Below, in pieces: positions 53,607-61,358 of a stretch of 64,000 nucleotides of DNA (position 1 is its first letter; each line of letters opens with the position of its first letter). The notes beneath the pieces are model-generated. The model saw only the letters and a list, made by a program, of their open reading frames with translations, was not told the DNA's origin and did not search any database. The stretch comes from Ruminococcus sp. UNK.MGS-30 (GTDB lineage: Bacteria; Bacillota; Clostridia; Oscillospirales; Ruminococcaceae): positions 186,001 through 250,000 of the forward strand of contig LBCK01000001.1 in NCBI GenBank assembly GCA_000980705.1, written 5' to 3'. The position numbers and the translations under genes were made by a program.

Positions 53607-53690
53607 CCGAAAAAGTAAAACTCCCGCCTGAGGGAGCAGACGGGAGTTTTAGTAAGGGAATTTTTATGAAAAAAATTTTTAAGAAAGGAT
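53607..53690 (-). ncRNA. Candidate small RNA
   Basis: A consensus minus-strand promoter is followed by about 40 nt of A/U-rich sequence and a terminator hairpin (ACTCCCG with CGGGAGT, 53647-53621) plus TTTTACTTTTT. The RNA would be about 80 nt. Its 5' part starts near AUCCUUUCUU, complementary to the AAGAAAGGAT ribosome site of the dockerin gene (51767-51776), and contains UUUUUUUCAU, complementary to its ATGAAAAAAA start. No ORF is convincing on either strand. The 53421-53842 gap contains nothing else beyond the listed repeat and terminator. Confidence 0.5.
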
Positions 53691-53696
53691 ATTTAT

Positions 53697-53725
53697 ATTA
53701 TACCCCTGTCTACCCCCTCTGTCAA
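53697..53725 (-). promoter_or_regulatory. Small-RNA promoter
   Basis: Minus strand TTGACA (53725-53720), 17 nt, TATAAT (53702-53697): a perfect consensus promoter with no gene behind it. Confidence 0.8.
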
Positions 53726-53842
53726 GAGAATCACATATAGTTTACAAATATTCTATATAATAAATACAATCAGATGCAACATTTTGCGCATGGAGATATT
53801 TGGCAGCCTTTTTCCCGGCGAACGCATTTCCAAAAGCATGGA

Positions 53843-54790
53843 TTATTTGTCGGAATTAGAAGTGTTTTCCGGTAAATGTACATCCATCTGCGGATACGGA
53901 ATGGAAATGCCCTTGGCATCGAACGCCTTTTTGACGCTTTCCAGCAGGCGATAGTGCAGCGGCCAGTAATCCTCGCTCTTCGTCCAGACCTGGAGCTGGA
54001 GCGTTACAGCGCTTTCGTCGTGGCTGAGTACCACAACCTTAGGTGCAGGCGCATCCAGCGACTCCGGCGCAGCCTTTACCTCGTCCAGCAGCACAGCACG
54101 GGCAGCGTCAATGTCATCCTCATAGCTGATGCCGAAGTTCAGATCCACCCGGCGTGTCTCCTTGTCGGTGTAGTTGATGATCTTTCCGCTGGCGACCACG
54201 CCGTTGGGGATGAACACTGTCTTGTTGTCCACGGTGACGATACGGGTATACAGGATGGTGATCGCCTCAACCTTGCCCATGACACCGTCCGCCTCGATGG
54301 TGTCACCCTCTTTCAGCGGTTTCGAGAACAGGATGATAAAACCGCCTGCCAGGTTGGAAAGGCTGTCTTTCAGCGCCAGACCTATTGCCACGCCGGCAGA
54401 TGCAATGACCGCCACAATGGAATCCATGGGGACATCCAGGATAGAGAGGGCAATGACGATCAGCAGCACATAGAGAATGATCTTGGCGACCGACCGGATA
54501 AAGCTGGACATAATGCCGTCCATATTGGAGCGGTTGAACGCCCGTTTCAGAATGCGCATGATCTGCTTAACCAGAAACATTCCGATCAGCAGGAACAGTA
54601 CCGCAAAAATGAGAGACGGCAGCTTGTCCAGAATGGGCTGGAAGATCTTGCTCAGGATGCTGGAGGTCTGCTTGACCTCCTCACCCATGGTGTCCACTAC
54701 ATCCTGCACTGAGGGAACAAGATCCGTAGTGCCCGTGGCAGTGTCCGCCCCAGCCGTCCAGAGCGCCGGAAAAATCGAGATGAGATCCAT
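53843..54790 (-). CDS. MscS-family mechanosensitive channel
   Basis: The 315-residue protein has an N-terminal segment, two or three TM helices (about 50-75, 100-125, 130-150), the pore-lining TM3 with GVAIGLALKDSLSNLAGG, and the beta domain FSKPLKEGDTIEADGVMGKVEAI and C-terminal alpha/beta vestibule (about 180-305). It opens on membrane tension to release osmolytes. The small number of TM helices fits MscS itself. GGAGGT precedes the ATG by about 10 nt. Confidence 0.93.
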   Translation of the reverse strand: MDLISIFPALWTAGADTATGTTDLVPSVQDVVDTMGEEVKQTSSILSKIFQPILDKLPSLIFAVLFLLIGMFLVKQIMRILKRAFNRSNMDGIMSSFIRSVAKIILYVLLIVIALSILDVPMDSIVAVIASAGVAIGLALKDSLSNLAGGFIILFSKPLKEGDTIEADGVMGKVEAITILYTRIVTVDNKTVFIPNGVVASGKIINYTDKETRRVDLNFGISYEDDIDAARAVLLDEVKAAPESLDAPAPKVVVLSHDESAVTLQLQVWTKSEDYWPLHYRLLESVKKAFDAKGISIPYPQMDVHLPENTSNSDK

Positions 54791-54832
54791 AAAAAATTAC
54801 CTCCTGTGATAAAATCATCCGATATACGACTT

Positions 54833-54861
54833 ATTATACCGTTTTTCGCAAAAAAGGTCAA
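54833..54861 (-). promoter_or_regulatory. mscS-like gene promoter
   Basis: Minus strand TTGACC (54861-54856), 17 nt, TATAAT (54838-54833). Confidence 0.8.
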
Positions 54862-54904
54862 GACGGTGCTGCGCAAAAAGAGGTTTGTCACTTTTTATCA
54901 AATT

Positions 54905-55225
54905 TATCCCTCCGTCTGCTCCTTACGGAGCATCCACCTCGTACTGAGCGGTCCCCTTTGTCACCTACGGTGACATTTCCCCACCCCGTGGGGAATCACC
55001 CTTTTCAAGGGAGGCTTATTCCCACTCATCATGTCCCCCTTGAAAAGGGGGATGTCAGCGTAAGCTGACAGGGGGATATCTTGTTCGCCCGTTGGTACGT
55101 TTCCAAATATCCCGGGCGAACGATGTTCGCCCCTACAATGAGACACGCATTATGTCCCCCTTGAAAAGGCGCCCGTAGGGTGTGCCTTGTGCTGGGATGT
55201 CCCGTAGGGACAGGGGGATATTTTC
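54905..55225. repeat. Composite hairpin repeat cluster
   Basis: A chain of modules, including TCCGTCTGCTCCTTACGGAGC, CACCTACGGTGACATTTCCCCACC, CCCTTTTCAAGGGAGGC, CCCCCTTGAAAAGGGGG with the TGTCAGC hairpin, GGGCGAACGATGTTCGCCC and the GCCCGTAGGGTGTGCCTTGTGC segment in inverse orientation. It takes up most of the 54791-55442 gap. Confidence 0.85.
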
Positions 55226-55319
55226 CCGGAACTTATAAAAGACAAACAACCATAAAATTGATTTACACGGCACAAAAACGGGCATACTAAAAATGTGTCC
55301 ACAAATATCCGGCTGTCTG

Positions 55320-55348
55320 TTGACACGACTCGTTTTTTCTGGTAGAAT
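55320..55348 (+). promoter_or_regulatory. Promoter of the membrane protein/ldhA pair
   Basis: TTGACA (55320-55325), 17 nt, TAGAAT (55343-55348). Confidence 0.8.
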
Positions 55349-55349
55349 T

Positions 55350-55407
55350 AAGGCAATACCGAACAAAGGCTGCGCATCTTACGCACAAGCTTTTGCGGTA
55401 TTGCCTT
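55350..55407. repeat. Short TIR element in 5' leader
   Basis: AAGGCAATACCG (left) and CGGTATTGCCTT (right) bound 58 bp with GCGCATCTTACGCACAAGC inside. As RNA it forms a single hairpin between promoter and start codon. Confidence 0.75.
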
Positions 55408-55442
55408 AACTTAAAAAAACCACAAAAACGAGGTATTTTATT

Positions 55443-56015
55443 ATGCGTCAACACAAAGAATCGGCGCAGTCTCTCAGCTATCATATTGCCCTCGGCGGCA
55501 TTATCGCTGCACTCTGCATTGCCTGTATGTTTCTCACCGGCGTTTTCCCCATGTTCTACCTGATCCTGCCCATGCTGGCGAGCGCCTTTATCTATATCAT
55601 GGTACTGGAAACCAGCGGCTACTGGGGCTTTCTCACCTATCTTTCCGTGGGACTGCTGTCCATTTTCGTCACGCCCAACAAGGATGCCTCTCTGGCGTTC
55701 CTGTTCTTCTTCGGCTACTTTCCCCTGCTGCGCCATCTCATGGAGCGCTTTCGCTGGAAGTTCGTGGGATTCCTGCTCCGCCTGGCGGTATTCAACGCCG
55801 CTGTGCTGGCGTTCTTCTGGGTATCCGTCTACGTACTGGGCATGAAGGAGCTGCTGGAATCCCTGGGCGACTACGGCAAATACGGCGGCTGGATACTGCT
55901 TGGCATCGCAAACGTCATGTTCTTCTGCTACGATTTCAGCATGGGGAATTTTCCGGTTCTGTACCGCCGCTATCTCAAGCCACGCATTTCTCCCGGCGCA
56001 AACCGGGAATCCTGA
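55443..56015 (+). CDS. Polytopic membrane protein, unknown
   Basis: The 190-residue protein has five or six TM helices (about 13-33, 35-55, 58-78, 82-100, 106-130, 145-165) and a basic C-terminal tail. The layout and small helices resemble integral membrane S-component-like or DUF2232-like proteins, but I do not recognise a family with confidence. GAGG lies about 9 nt before the ATG. The ldhA-like gene begins 12 nt after its stop, so they are cotranscribed. Confidence 0.7.
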   Translation: MRQHKESAQSLSYHIALGGIIAALCIACMFLTGVFPMFYLILPMLASAFIYIMVLETSGYWGFLTYLSVGLLSIFVTPNKDASLAFLFFFGYFPLLRHLMERFRWKFVGFLLRLAVFNAAVLAFFWVSVYVLGMKELLESLGDYGKYGGWILLGIANVMFFCYDFSMGNFPVLYRRYLKPRISPGANRES

Positions 56016-56027
56016 AAGGAGCATCTC

Positions 56028-57014
56028 ATGTCCGAGAAAAAAGAACGCATCGCCTTTTTCGACACCAAGCCCTATGACCGCAAGTGGTTCGACCAGCTGA
56101 ATCAGCACTATCACATCAAGTACTACGAACACAAGCTGACGCCGGATTCCATCTCCCTGGCGCAAGGCTGCCGGGCGGTGATTCCCTTTGTGAATGACAC
56201 CCTGGACAAAACCGTCATCGACGGGCTGTGCGATGCCGGCGTGGAAATGATCGCCCTGCGCTGTGCCGGCTACAACAACGTAGACCGAAACGCTGCCGCC
56301 GGACGCATTGCCGTGGTGCGTGTGCCGGGCTATTCCCCGTATGCCGTGGCGGAATTCACCATGGGACTGCTGCTGACGCTGAACCGGAAGATCCACAAGG
56401 CATACTTCCGCACCCGTGACTTTAACTTTTCGCTGAACGGTCTGGTGGGATTCGACCTCCACGGCAGAACTGTGGGCGTCATCGGCACGGGCAAGATCGG
56501 ACAAATCTTCATCCGCATCTGCCGTGGATTCGGCATGAACGTGGTGGCATATGACCCCTATCCGCTGAAAGACGCTGACTTTCCCTACGTCTCCCTGGAG
56601 GAGCTGCTGCACCAGAGCGACATCATCTCCCTGCACTGTCCGCTGACGGAGCAGTCCCGGCATCTCATCAACGCCGACACCATCGCCCAGATGAAAGACG
56701 GCGTATACCTGCTGAACACCTCCCGTGGAATGCTGGTGGAGAGCGAGGCGCTGCTGGATGCGCTGAAAAACGGCAAGATCGCCGGCGCCGGACTGGATGT
56801 CTACGAGGAAGAGACCGAATTTTTCTTTGAGGACCGCTCTGAGATGGTAAAGCGGGACACCCTGCTCTCCCTGCTGGTCTCCATGCCCAATGTGGTACTG
56901 ACCTCACACCAGGCGTTCCTCACCAACGAGGCACTGCACAACATCGCACAAGTCACCCTGGAAAATCTGGATGCTTACTTCCAAGACGGCACGATCCTGA
57001 ACCAGGTACAATAA
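56028..57014 (+). CDS. D-2-hydroxyacid dehydrogenase (D-lactate dehydrogenase)
   Basis: The 328-residue NAD-dependent enzyme belongs to the D-LDH branch: LRCAGYNNVD (about 83-92), VGVIGTGKIGQIF (about 149-161), the TSRGMLVESEAL region with the catalytic Arg (about 231) and SHQAFLTNEAL with the catalytic His (about 294). It most likely reduces pyruvate to D-lactate during fermentation. AAAGGAGC precedes the ATG by about 7 nt. A GAACACGG/CCGTGTTC palindrome follows (57030-57049). Confidence 0.93.
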   Translation: MSEKKERIAFFDTKPYDRKWFDQLNQHYHIKYYEHKLTPDSISLAQGCRAVIPFVNDTLDKTVIDGLCDAGVEMIALRCAGYNNVDRNAAAGRIAVVRVPGYSPYAVAEFTMGLLLTLNRKIHKAYFRTRDFNFSLNGLVGFDLHGRTVGVIGTGKIGQIFIRICRGFGMNVVAYDPYPLKDADFPYVSLEELLHQSDIISLHCPLTEQSRHLINADTIAQMKDGVYLLNTSRGMLVESEALLDALKNGKIAGAGLDVYEEETEFFFEDRSEMVKRDTLLSLLVSMPNVVLTSHQAFLTNEALHNIAQVTLENLDAYFQDGTILNQVQ

Positions 57015-57029
57015 AGTTTCTAAGTTTTC

Positions 57030-57049
57030 GAACACGGTGCGCCGTGTTC
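57030..57049. terminator. Hairpin between ldhA-like and pepV-like genes
   Basis: GAACACGG-TGCG-CCGTGTTC; an 8-bp perfect stem but no T run, so termination is doubtful. Confidence 0.4.
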
Positions 57050-57074
57050 CTACATACAGAAAGAAGGATTCACT

Positions 57075-58418
57075 ATGCTGCCAGAAGCAGTCTGCAACCG
57101 CATTCACACCAACCATGCCGACGCTGTAGAGACTCTGTCCCGTCTCATCGGATTCCCCAGCGTCGCCGCACCCCAGCCCCAGGATGGCTATCCCTACGGC
57201 AAGCCTGCCGCAGATGCCCTGGACTTTATGCTGCACCAGCTGGAAGAACTGGGCATGACCTGCACCAACTATGAATACCACATGGGCGCCGCCGACTGGG
57301 ACGCATCCCTGCCCCAGCATCTGGGCATCCTGTGCCACCTGGACGTTGTCCCGGCTGTGCCGTCCAACTGGAAGTCCGACCCGTTCACCGCAGAGATCCG
57401 GGACGGCAGAATCTACGGCAGAGGTGCTATCGACGACAAAGGTCCGGCTGTGGCAGTGCTGTATGCGCTCCGTGCCATCCGGGAATCCGGCATTCCGCTC
57501 CGGAAAAACGTCCGGTTCCTGCTGGGCTGCAACGAGGAAAACGGCTCAACCGACCTGGAATATTACATGGCACGCCACGCCATGCCGCCGCAGGTGTTCA
57601 CCCCGGACGGCAGCTATCCCATCATCCACCTGGAAAAGGGAATGCTCCGGTTACAGTTCACCAAAGCGACCGCCGACCCCATCGCCCGGTTCTCCGCCGG
57701 CACTGCGCCAAACGCCGTTCCGGCAGATGCCGCTGTGAGCCTTTCTGCGGCGTTCTGCGGCACAGCAGAACAGGGCAGTCAAATTACCCGCCAAGGAAAC
57801 GAACTCGCCTACAAGGGCATTGCAGCCCACGCATCCACGCCGGAAAGCGGCGACAACGCCATCACCGGACTGCTGACCTATCTGGGCAGTGACAGCGCCT
57901 TTGCCGACTGCCGGGCGCTGGCACAGCTGTTCCCCCACGGCTGCACCGACGGCAGCGGTTTGGGCATCGCCTGCGCCGACACGGAATCCGGCGCACTCAC
58001 CTGCATTTGCAGTATGCTCCACGTGGAAAACGGCACGCTCACCGGCTGTGTGGACATCCGTTTCCCGGTCTGCACCACCAAGGAGACCGTTCTGGAACAG
58101 GTACAGGCTGCCTTTGCCGCAAAGGGATTCCAGTGCGAGGCGCTGATTCAGAGCGATCCGCACCATACCCCGAAAGATTCCCCGTTTGTACAGGACCTGC
58201 TGGCGGTCTACGAGGAACAGACCGGTACACCGGGCGAGTGCATTGCCATCGGCGGCGGCACCTATGTGCATGACATTCCCGGCGGCGTAGCGTTCGGCAT
58301 GGAATACCCCGGCTGGGATTACCATATGCACGGAGACGACGAGTTCCTGCCGCTGGAACAGCTGGAGGAAAACACCCGGATGATGGCGGCGGCGATCCTG
58401 CGAATCTGTGGAGCATAA
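57075..58418 (+). CDS. M20 family dipeptidase (PepV/Sapep-like)
   Basis: The 447-residue metallopeptidase has the M20 ligands: HLDVVPA (His near 92), GRGAIDDKGP (bridging Asp near 124) and NEENGSTD (catalytic Glu and ligand near 157-158), and a C-terminal His in the segment YHMHGDDEF. The inserted domain between about 180 and 350 is the lid typical of PepV. It cleaves dipeptides, perhaps carnosine-like or beta-Ala/D-Ala dipeptides. GAAAGAAGG is upstream. Three membrane or secreted protein genes follow closely. Confidence 0.92.
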   Translation: MLPEAVCNRIHTNHADAVETLSRLIGFPSVAAPQPQDGYPYGKPAADALDFMLHQLEELGMTCTNYEYHMGAADWDASLPQHLGILCHLDVVPAVPSNWKSDPFTAEIRDGRIYGRGAIDDKGPAVAVLYALRAIRESGIPLRKNVRFLLGCNEENGSTDLEYYMARHAMPPQVFTPDGSYPIIHLEKGMLRLQFTKATADPIARFSAGTAPNAVPADAAVSLSAAFCGTAEQGSQITRQGNELAYKGIAAHASTPESGDNAITGLLTYLGSDSAFADCRALAQLFPHGCTDGSGLGIACADTESGALTCICSMLHVENGTLTGCVDIRFPVCTTKETVLEQVQAAFAAKGFQCEALIQSDPHHTPKDSPFVQDLLAVYEEQTGTPGECIAIGGGTYVHDIPGGVAFGMEYPGWDYHMHGDDEFLPLEQLEENTRMMAAAILRICGA

Positions 58419-58422
58419 CATC

Positions 58423-59448
58423 ATGGCAAAACGAAACAAACACCGGAAAAAGAACCCGAAATGGCATTACGGCACTGCCGGAGAGATCCCCATTTATGTT
58501 CCTTTCCTCGGCGCTGTCGATTTTCTCCTGTTTTTCATTCTGTTTCTGATCGCATTGTACCAGTCTGCCGGCATCCCTGTGTTGATCGGACTGGGGCTGT
58601 TCTGCCTGCTGGGACTGGTACTAATCCTCACGGTGAACCAGAAAATCACCTACACGCCGGAAAATTTTACCTACCGGGATATGCTGCGGATCTCTCACAC
58701 CTATTCCTACAGCCAGATCAAAAAGATCCGGTGCGGCAAAGATGTCACCATCCACGTGGGACACCGCATCATTCTCATTGACCAGATGGCGGGCAATGGA
58801 AAAAAATTCGCCCATATTGCAAGGATGCACGCCCCGGATGCCGAGTTTCTCACACCGGAGCAGGCAAAACTGTTCGGCGGAAATGTCTACAATCCCGGTG
58901 AATTTGTCTTTATCTTTATTCTGATCGGCTTGATACCGGTGGCAGCGGCGCTGTTTTTGCTGCACTTAGACCGTGCCGTTTCTCCGAAAGATCTGTACCA
59001 GGAAACCTGTACAGTTACGTCCTACCAGTTCACAGAAAATGATGACGGCGACAAGCGGCTGGAACTGGAGCTGCCGGGATACACTGCCGCTTTCTACACC
59101 TGGGGAATCGAACCCGATTCGGCAAAAATGGCGCAGATAGAACAGGAAATTGCGGACAAAGTGACATTTATTGTGTCTTTTCCAAAAAGTGACCAGAACA
59201 AGAAAGACTTGATTCCGATCATACAGCTGGAATCCGCCGATCATGTTTATCTTTCTCTGGCGAATTATAACCACGACACCTTAAAGGCACGAAACGAACT
59301 TATACTCCTCTCAGGCGGTTTCGAAGTACTCTGGCTGCTGTCTGTGCTGGTGTTCAGCTATGTGGTGCGACATGCAGACAAATACCCGAAACTGGTAAGG
59401 CTTTTCGTGAAGCCAAGCTATCTCATCGACAAATCTGACATGAAGTAG
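58423..59448 (+). CDS. Membrane protein with PH-like segment, unknown
   Basis: The 341-residue protein starts with a basic tail (MAKRNKHRKKN), two TM helices (about 22-70), a short beta-rich cytosolic region (about 72-130, NFTYRDMLRISHTYSYSQIKKIRCG) like a bacterial PH domain or DUF6560-type segment, two TM helices near 165-190, a further soluble domain and a final TM near 300-320. Function is unknown. It begins 4 nt after the dipeptidase stop, whose last codons supply its GGAG site. The next gene starts 10 nt after it. Confidence 0.7.
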   Translation: MAKRNKHRKKNPKWHYGTAGEIPIYVPFLGAVDFLLFFILFLIALYQSAGIPVLIGLGLFCLLGLVLILTVNQKITYTPENFTYRDMLRISHTYSYSQIKKIRCGKDVTIHVGHRIILIDQMAGNGKKFAHIARMHAPDAEFLTPEQAKLFGGNVYNPGEFVFIFILIGLIPVAAALFLLHLDRAVSPKDLYQETCTVTSYQFTENDDGDKRLELELPGYTAAFYTWGIEPDSAKMAQIEQEIADKVTFIVSFPKSDQNKKDLIPIIQLESADHVYLSLANYNHDTLKARNELILLSGGFEVLWLLSVLVFSYVVRHADKYPKLVRLFVKPSYLIDKSDMK

Positions 59449-59458
59449 GTGAACATCC

Positions 59459-60007
59459 ATGACACTGACCCCCAACCTCATCGCCTGCCTTGCCATCGGC
59501 GGCGCAGGCATCCTCACTGCCCTGCTCTCCATCCCCTTTTTCCGACGGACAGGAAAGCTCCGGCGGCGCTGCTGCGCCCGGACAGAGGGAACTGTGATAC
59601 GCTATCACTACCAGCCAAAGCAAAGCGGCGGTCCATCCATTGCCCCGGTGGCATCGTTTCAAGTGGACGGTGTAAGCTATACCGCCCGTCTCCACTACAG
59701 AGGCGTGGCGACCGTTTCCAGATCGGCAAATCTTTTCCGGAACGATGCCGACCAAAAGAACTGCATCGCCGTGCGGAACGACATCTTTCACGCCCGGCTG
59801 GAACATCATCCCCGGAGCATGGAGGAAATGGCACGGGAGACCTGGCAGCCGGGCAGCAAGCTGCCCGTAGTCTACGACCCAACCGACCCCCGGTGTGCCT
59901 ACATCGACCACGTGGTATCCAAGGCGAGCGTGGCAGGCATCACGCTGCTGTGCGTCGGCGCAGGGCTGGTGGGGCTGGCTATGCTGGGCGCAGGATTGTT
60001 TTCATAA
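59459..60007 (+). CDS. DUF3592-like membrane protein
   Basis: The 182-residue protein has an N-terminal TM (about 8-28), a basic RRTGKLRRRC stretch, an extracytoplasmic or cytosolic beta-rich domain (about 40-145, including APVASFQVDGVSYTAR and the LPVVYDPTDPRCAYID motif typical of DUF3592) and a C-terminal TM (about 155-180). The VxYDPxxP motif is a known DUF3592 trait. Function is unknown. It is probably cotranscribed with the preceding membrane protein gene. Confidence 0.72.
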   Translation: MTLTPNLIACLAIGGAGILTALLSIPFFRRTGKLRRRCCARTEGTVIRYHYQPKQSGGPSIAPVASFQVDGVSYTARLHYRGVATVSRSANLFRNDADQKNCIAVRNDIFHARLEHHPRSMEEMARETWQPGSKLPVVYDPTDPRCAYIDHVVSKASVAGITLLCVGAGLVGLAMLGAGLFS

Positions 60008-60027
60008 TCGGTGAAAACGATTTTCCA

Positions 60028-60079
60028 AGACAGCACTGCACAAAGCTGTTCGGTGTGTTTTGTACAGCGCTGCCCTGAT
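60028..60079. repeat. Imperfect TIR-like hairpin
   Basis: CAGCACTGCACAAAGC and GTTTTGTACAGCGCTG are imperfectly inverted; related by eye to the GGCAATACCGCACAAAG family. Confidence 0.45.
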
Positions 60080-60144
60080 AATTCAGACGTGTAAAAGGCA
60101 CGTCAGCAAACTCTTATGATAATAGGGAAAATGGGGTATCAAAA

Positions 60145-61185
60145 ATGAAAATGCAAAAGAAAAAGCTGCCGGACAGTATTTCCCGACAGCTGGAAAAATT
60201 CGTAAAATTTGTGAAAAAACAATTTTCCAATGCAAAACCAGCACTGGAAAATCTGCGAAACCATCTCAGCACGCTGCAAAAGCAGTCAGCCCGGCAAAAA
60301 AACATTCCCATTCCGGCACAGGATGCTCCAACACCTGTTCGAAAACGGCATATGCGCTATGACCGCATGATCCTGGCGGCACTGCTTCTCTTTCTCATTG
60401 TGTTTCTGCTGATCTCGCTGATCCGCTGTGCCGCAAAAGGCGGAAAACCCGATGTGCAGGCGGCAAATGCGCCAGTTGTCACCACAGTGGTCACAACGCT
60501 CTCACCGGAACAGCTGCAGCAGCGCCATGCGGTCTATCCGCATGCCATTACGGTAGTCGGGGATTCGATTGCCTCCGGTTTTTCCCTGTACGGTGCCATC
60601 CCGGAGGAAAACGGACTGGCAAAGGGGTGCGTTGCCATCCGCAACATTCACGATTTCACCTTTGCAGACAGCAGCGGCGCGGAAAAGGATATCCTGGAAG
60701 TGCTCCGGGAAAAACAGCCGCCGTACATCTACTTATCCATGGGCATGAACGACATCAATCTGCTCAGTGCAGAGGAATACACCGCGCAGTATGCCGCAGA
60801 GATCGAAAAAATCCTGACCATCTGCCCGGACAGCGATATCATCGTTGCCGGGATCACACCCATCCTGCCCTCTTCAGACTTCACCAGCAACGCAAGCATT
60901 CAGCAGTATAACGCTGCCCTGGCACAGACGATACAGCAGCTGAACAGAGAGAATGTCGCTTACTTTGACGCATATGCCGTGATAAGCGACCCTGCCTCCG
61001 GCGGTCTGGCTGAAATGTACTCTGCCGGAGACGGTGTGCATCTGGGAAATGCCGCCTATCCTGCATTGCTGAATGCGCTCTGTCCTCTGCTGGATGCAAT
61101 GCCTGTCCCGCCGGCATTTCCGGCGCTGGAACAGCGTCTGACTGAGACCACCGCCGCAGAGACAGCCATTTCCGGCACAGAATAA
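60145..61185 (+). CDS. Membrane-anchored SGNH/GDSL hydrolase
   Basis: The 346-residue protein has a basic cytosolic region (1-72), one TM helix (about 74-94), a Thr/Val linker and an extracellular SGNH domain (about 130-325). Block I is VVGDSIASGF with nucleophile Ser141, block III is MGMNDIN with the Asn, and block V is DGVHLG with Asp and His near 300. It should remove acyl groups from a surface sugar or lipid; the substrate is not clear. It is followed by a terminator and the PPC/dockerin genes. Confidence 0.88.
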   Translation: MKMQKKKLPDSISRQLEKFVKFVKKQFSNAKPALENLRNHLSTLQKQSARQKNIPIPAQDAPTPVRKRHMRYDRMILAALLLFLIVFLLISLIRCAAKGGKPDVQAANAPVVTTVVTTLSPEQLQQRHAVYPHAITVVGDSIASGFSLYGAIPEENGLAKGCVAIRNIHDFTFADSSGAEKDILEVLREKQPPYIYLSMGMNDINLLSAEEYTAQYAAEIEKILTICPDSDIIVAGITPILPSSDFTSNASIQQYNAALAQTIQQLNRENVAYFDAYAVISDPASGGLAEMYSAGDGVHLGNAAYPALLNALCPLLDAMPVPPAFPALEQRLTETTAAETAISGTE

Positions 61186-61198
61186 CAATACAACAGAG

Positions 61199-61252
61199 GA
61201 TACCGCACAAGGCAAACGCTGCATTGCAGGCGCTGTCGTGCGGTATTTTTCG
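61199..61252 (+). terminator. Terminator after SGNH gene
   Basis: ATACCGCAC pairs with GTGCGGTAT around a partly paired loop, followed by TTTTT. The ends resemble the ATACCGCACAAAG element, which may have been recruited as terminator. Confidence 0.8.
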
Positions 61253-61280
61253 CTTTACGAACATTTAACGCCATAATTTG

Positions 61281-61308
61281 TTGCGAATTAACCTTTCTAT
61301 GGTATACT
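61281..61308 (+). promoter_or_regulatory. Promoter of PPC/dockerin gene 1
   Basis: TTGCGA (61281-61286), 16 nt, TATACT (61303-61308), then a 50-nt leader with AGAAAGGAT. Confidence 0.6.
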
Positions 61309-61358
61309 GTTAGCAGAAATCACCATGAAATCTGCAGCACATAGAAAGGATACCACAC

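Noticed and set aside
53666..53740. Small plus-strand ORF (MKKIFKKGYLYY...) in the candidate small-RNA region
   Set aside because: It has no ribosome site and ends within the minus-strand promoter; the consensus promoter and terminator favour a minus-strand RNA.
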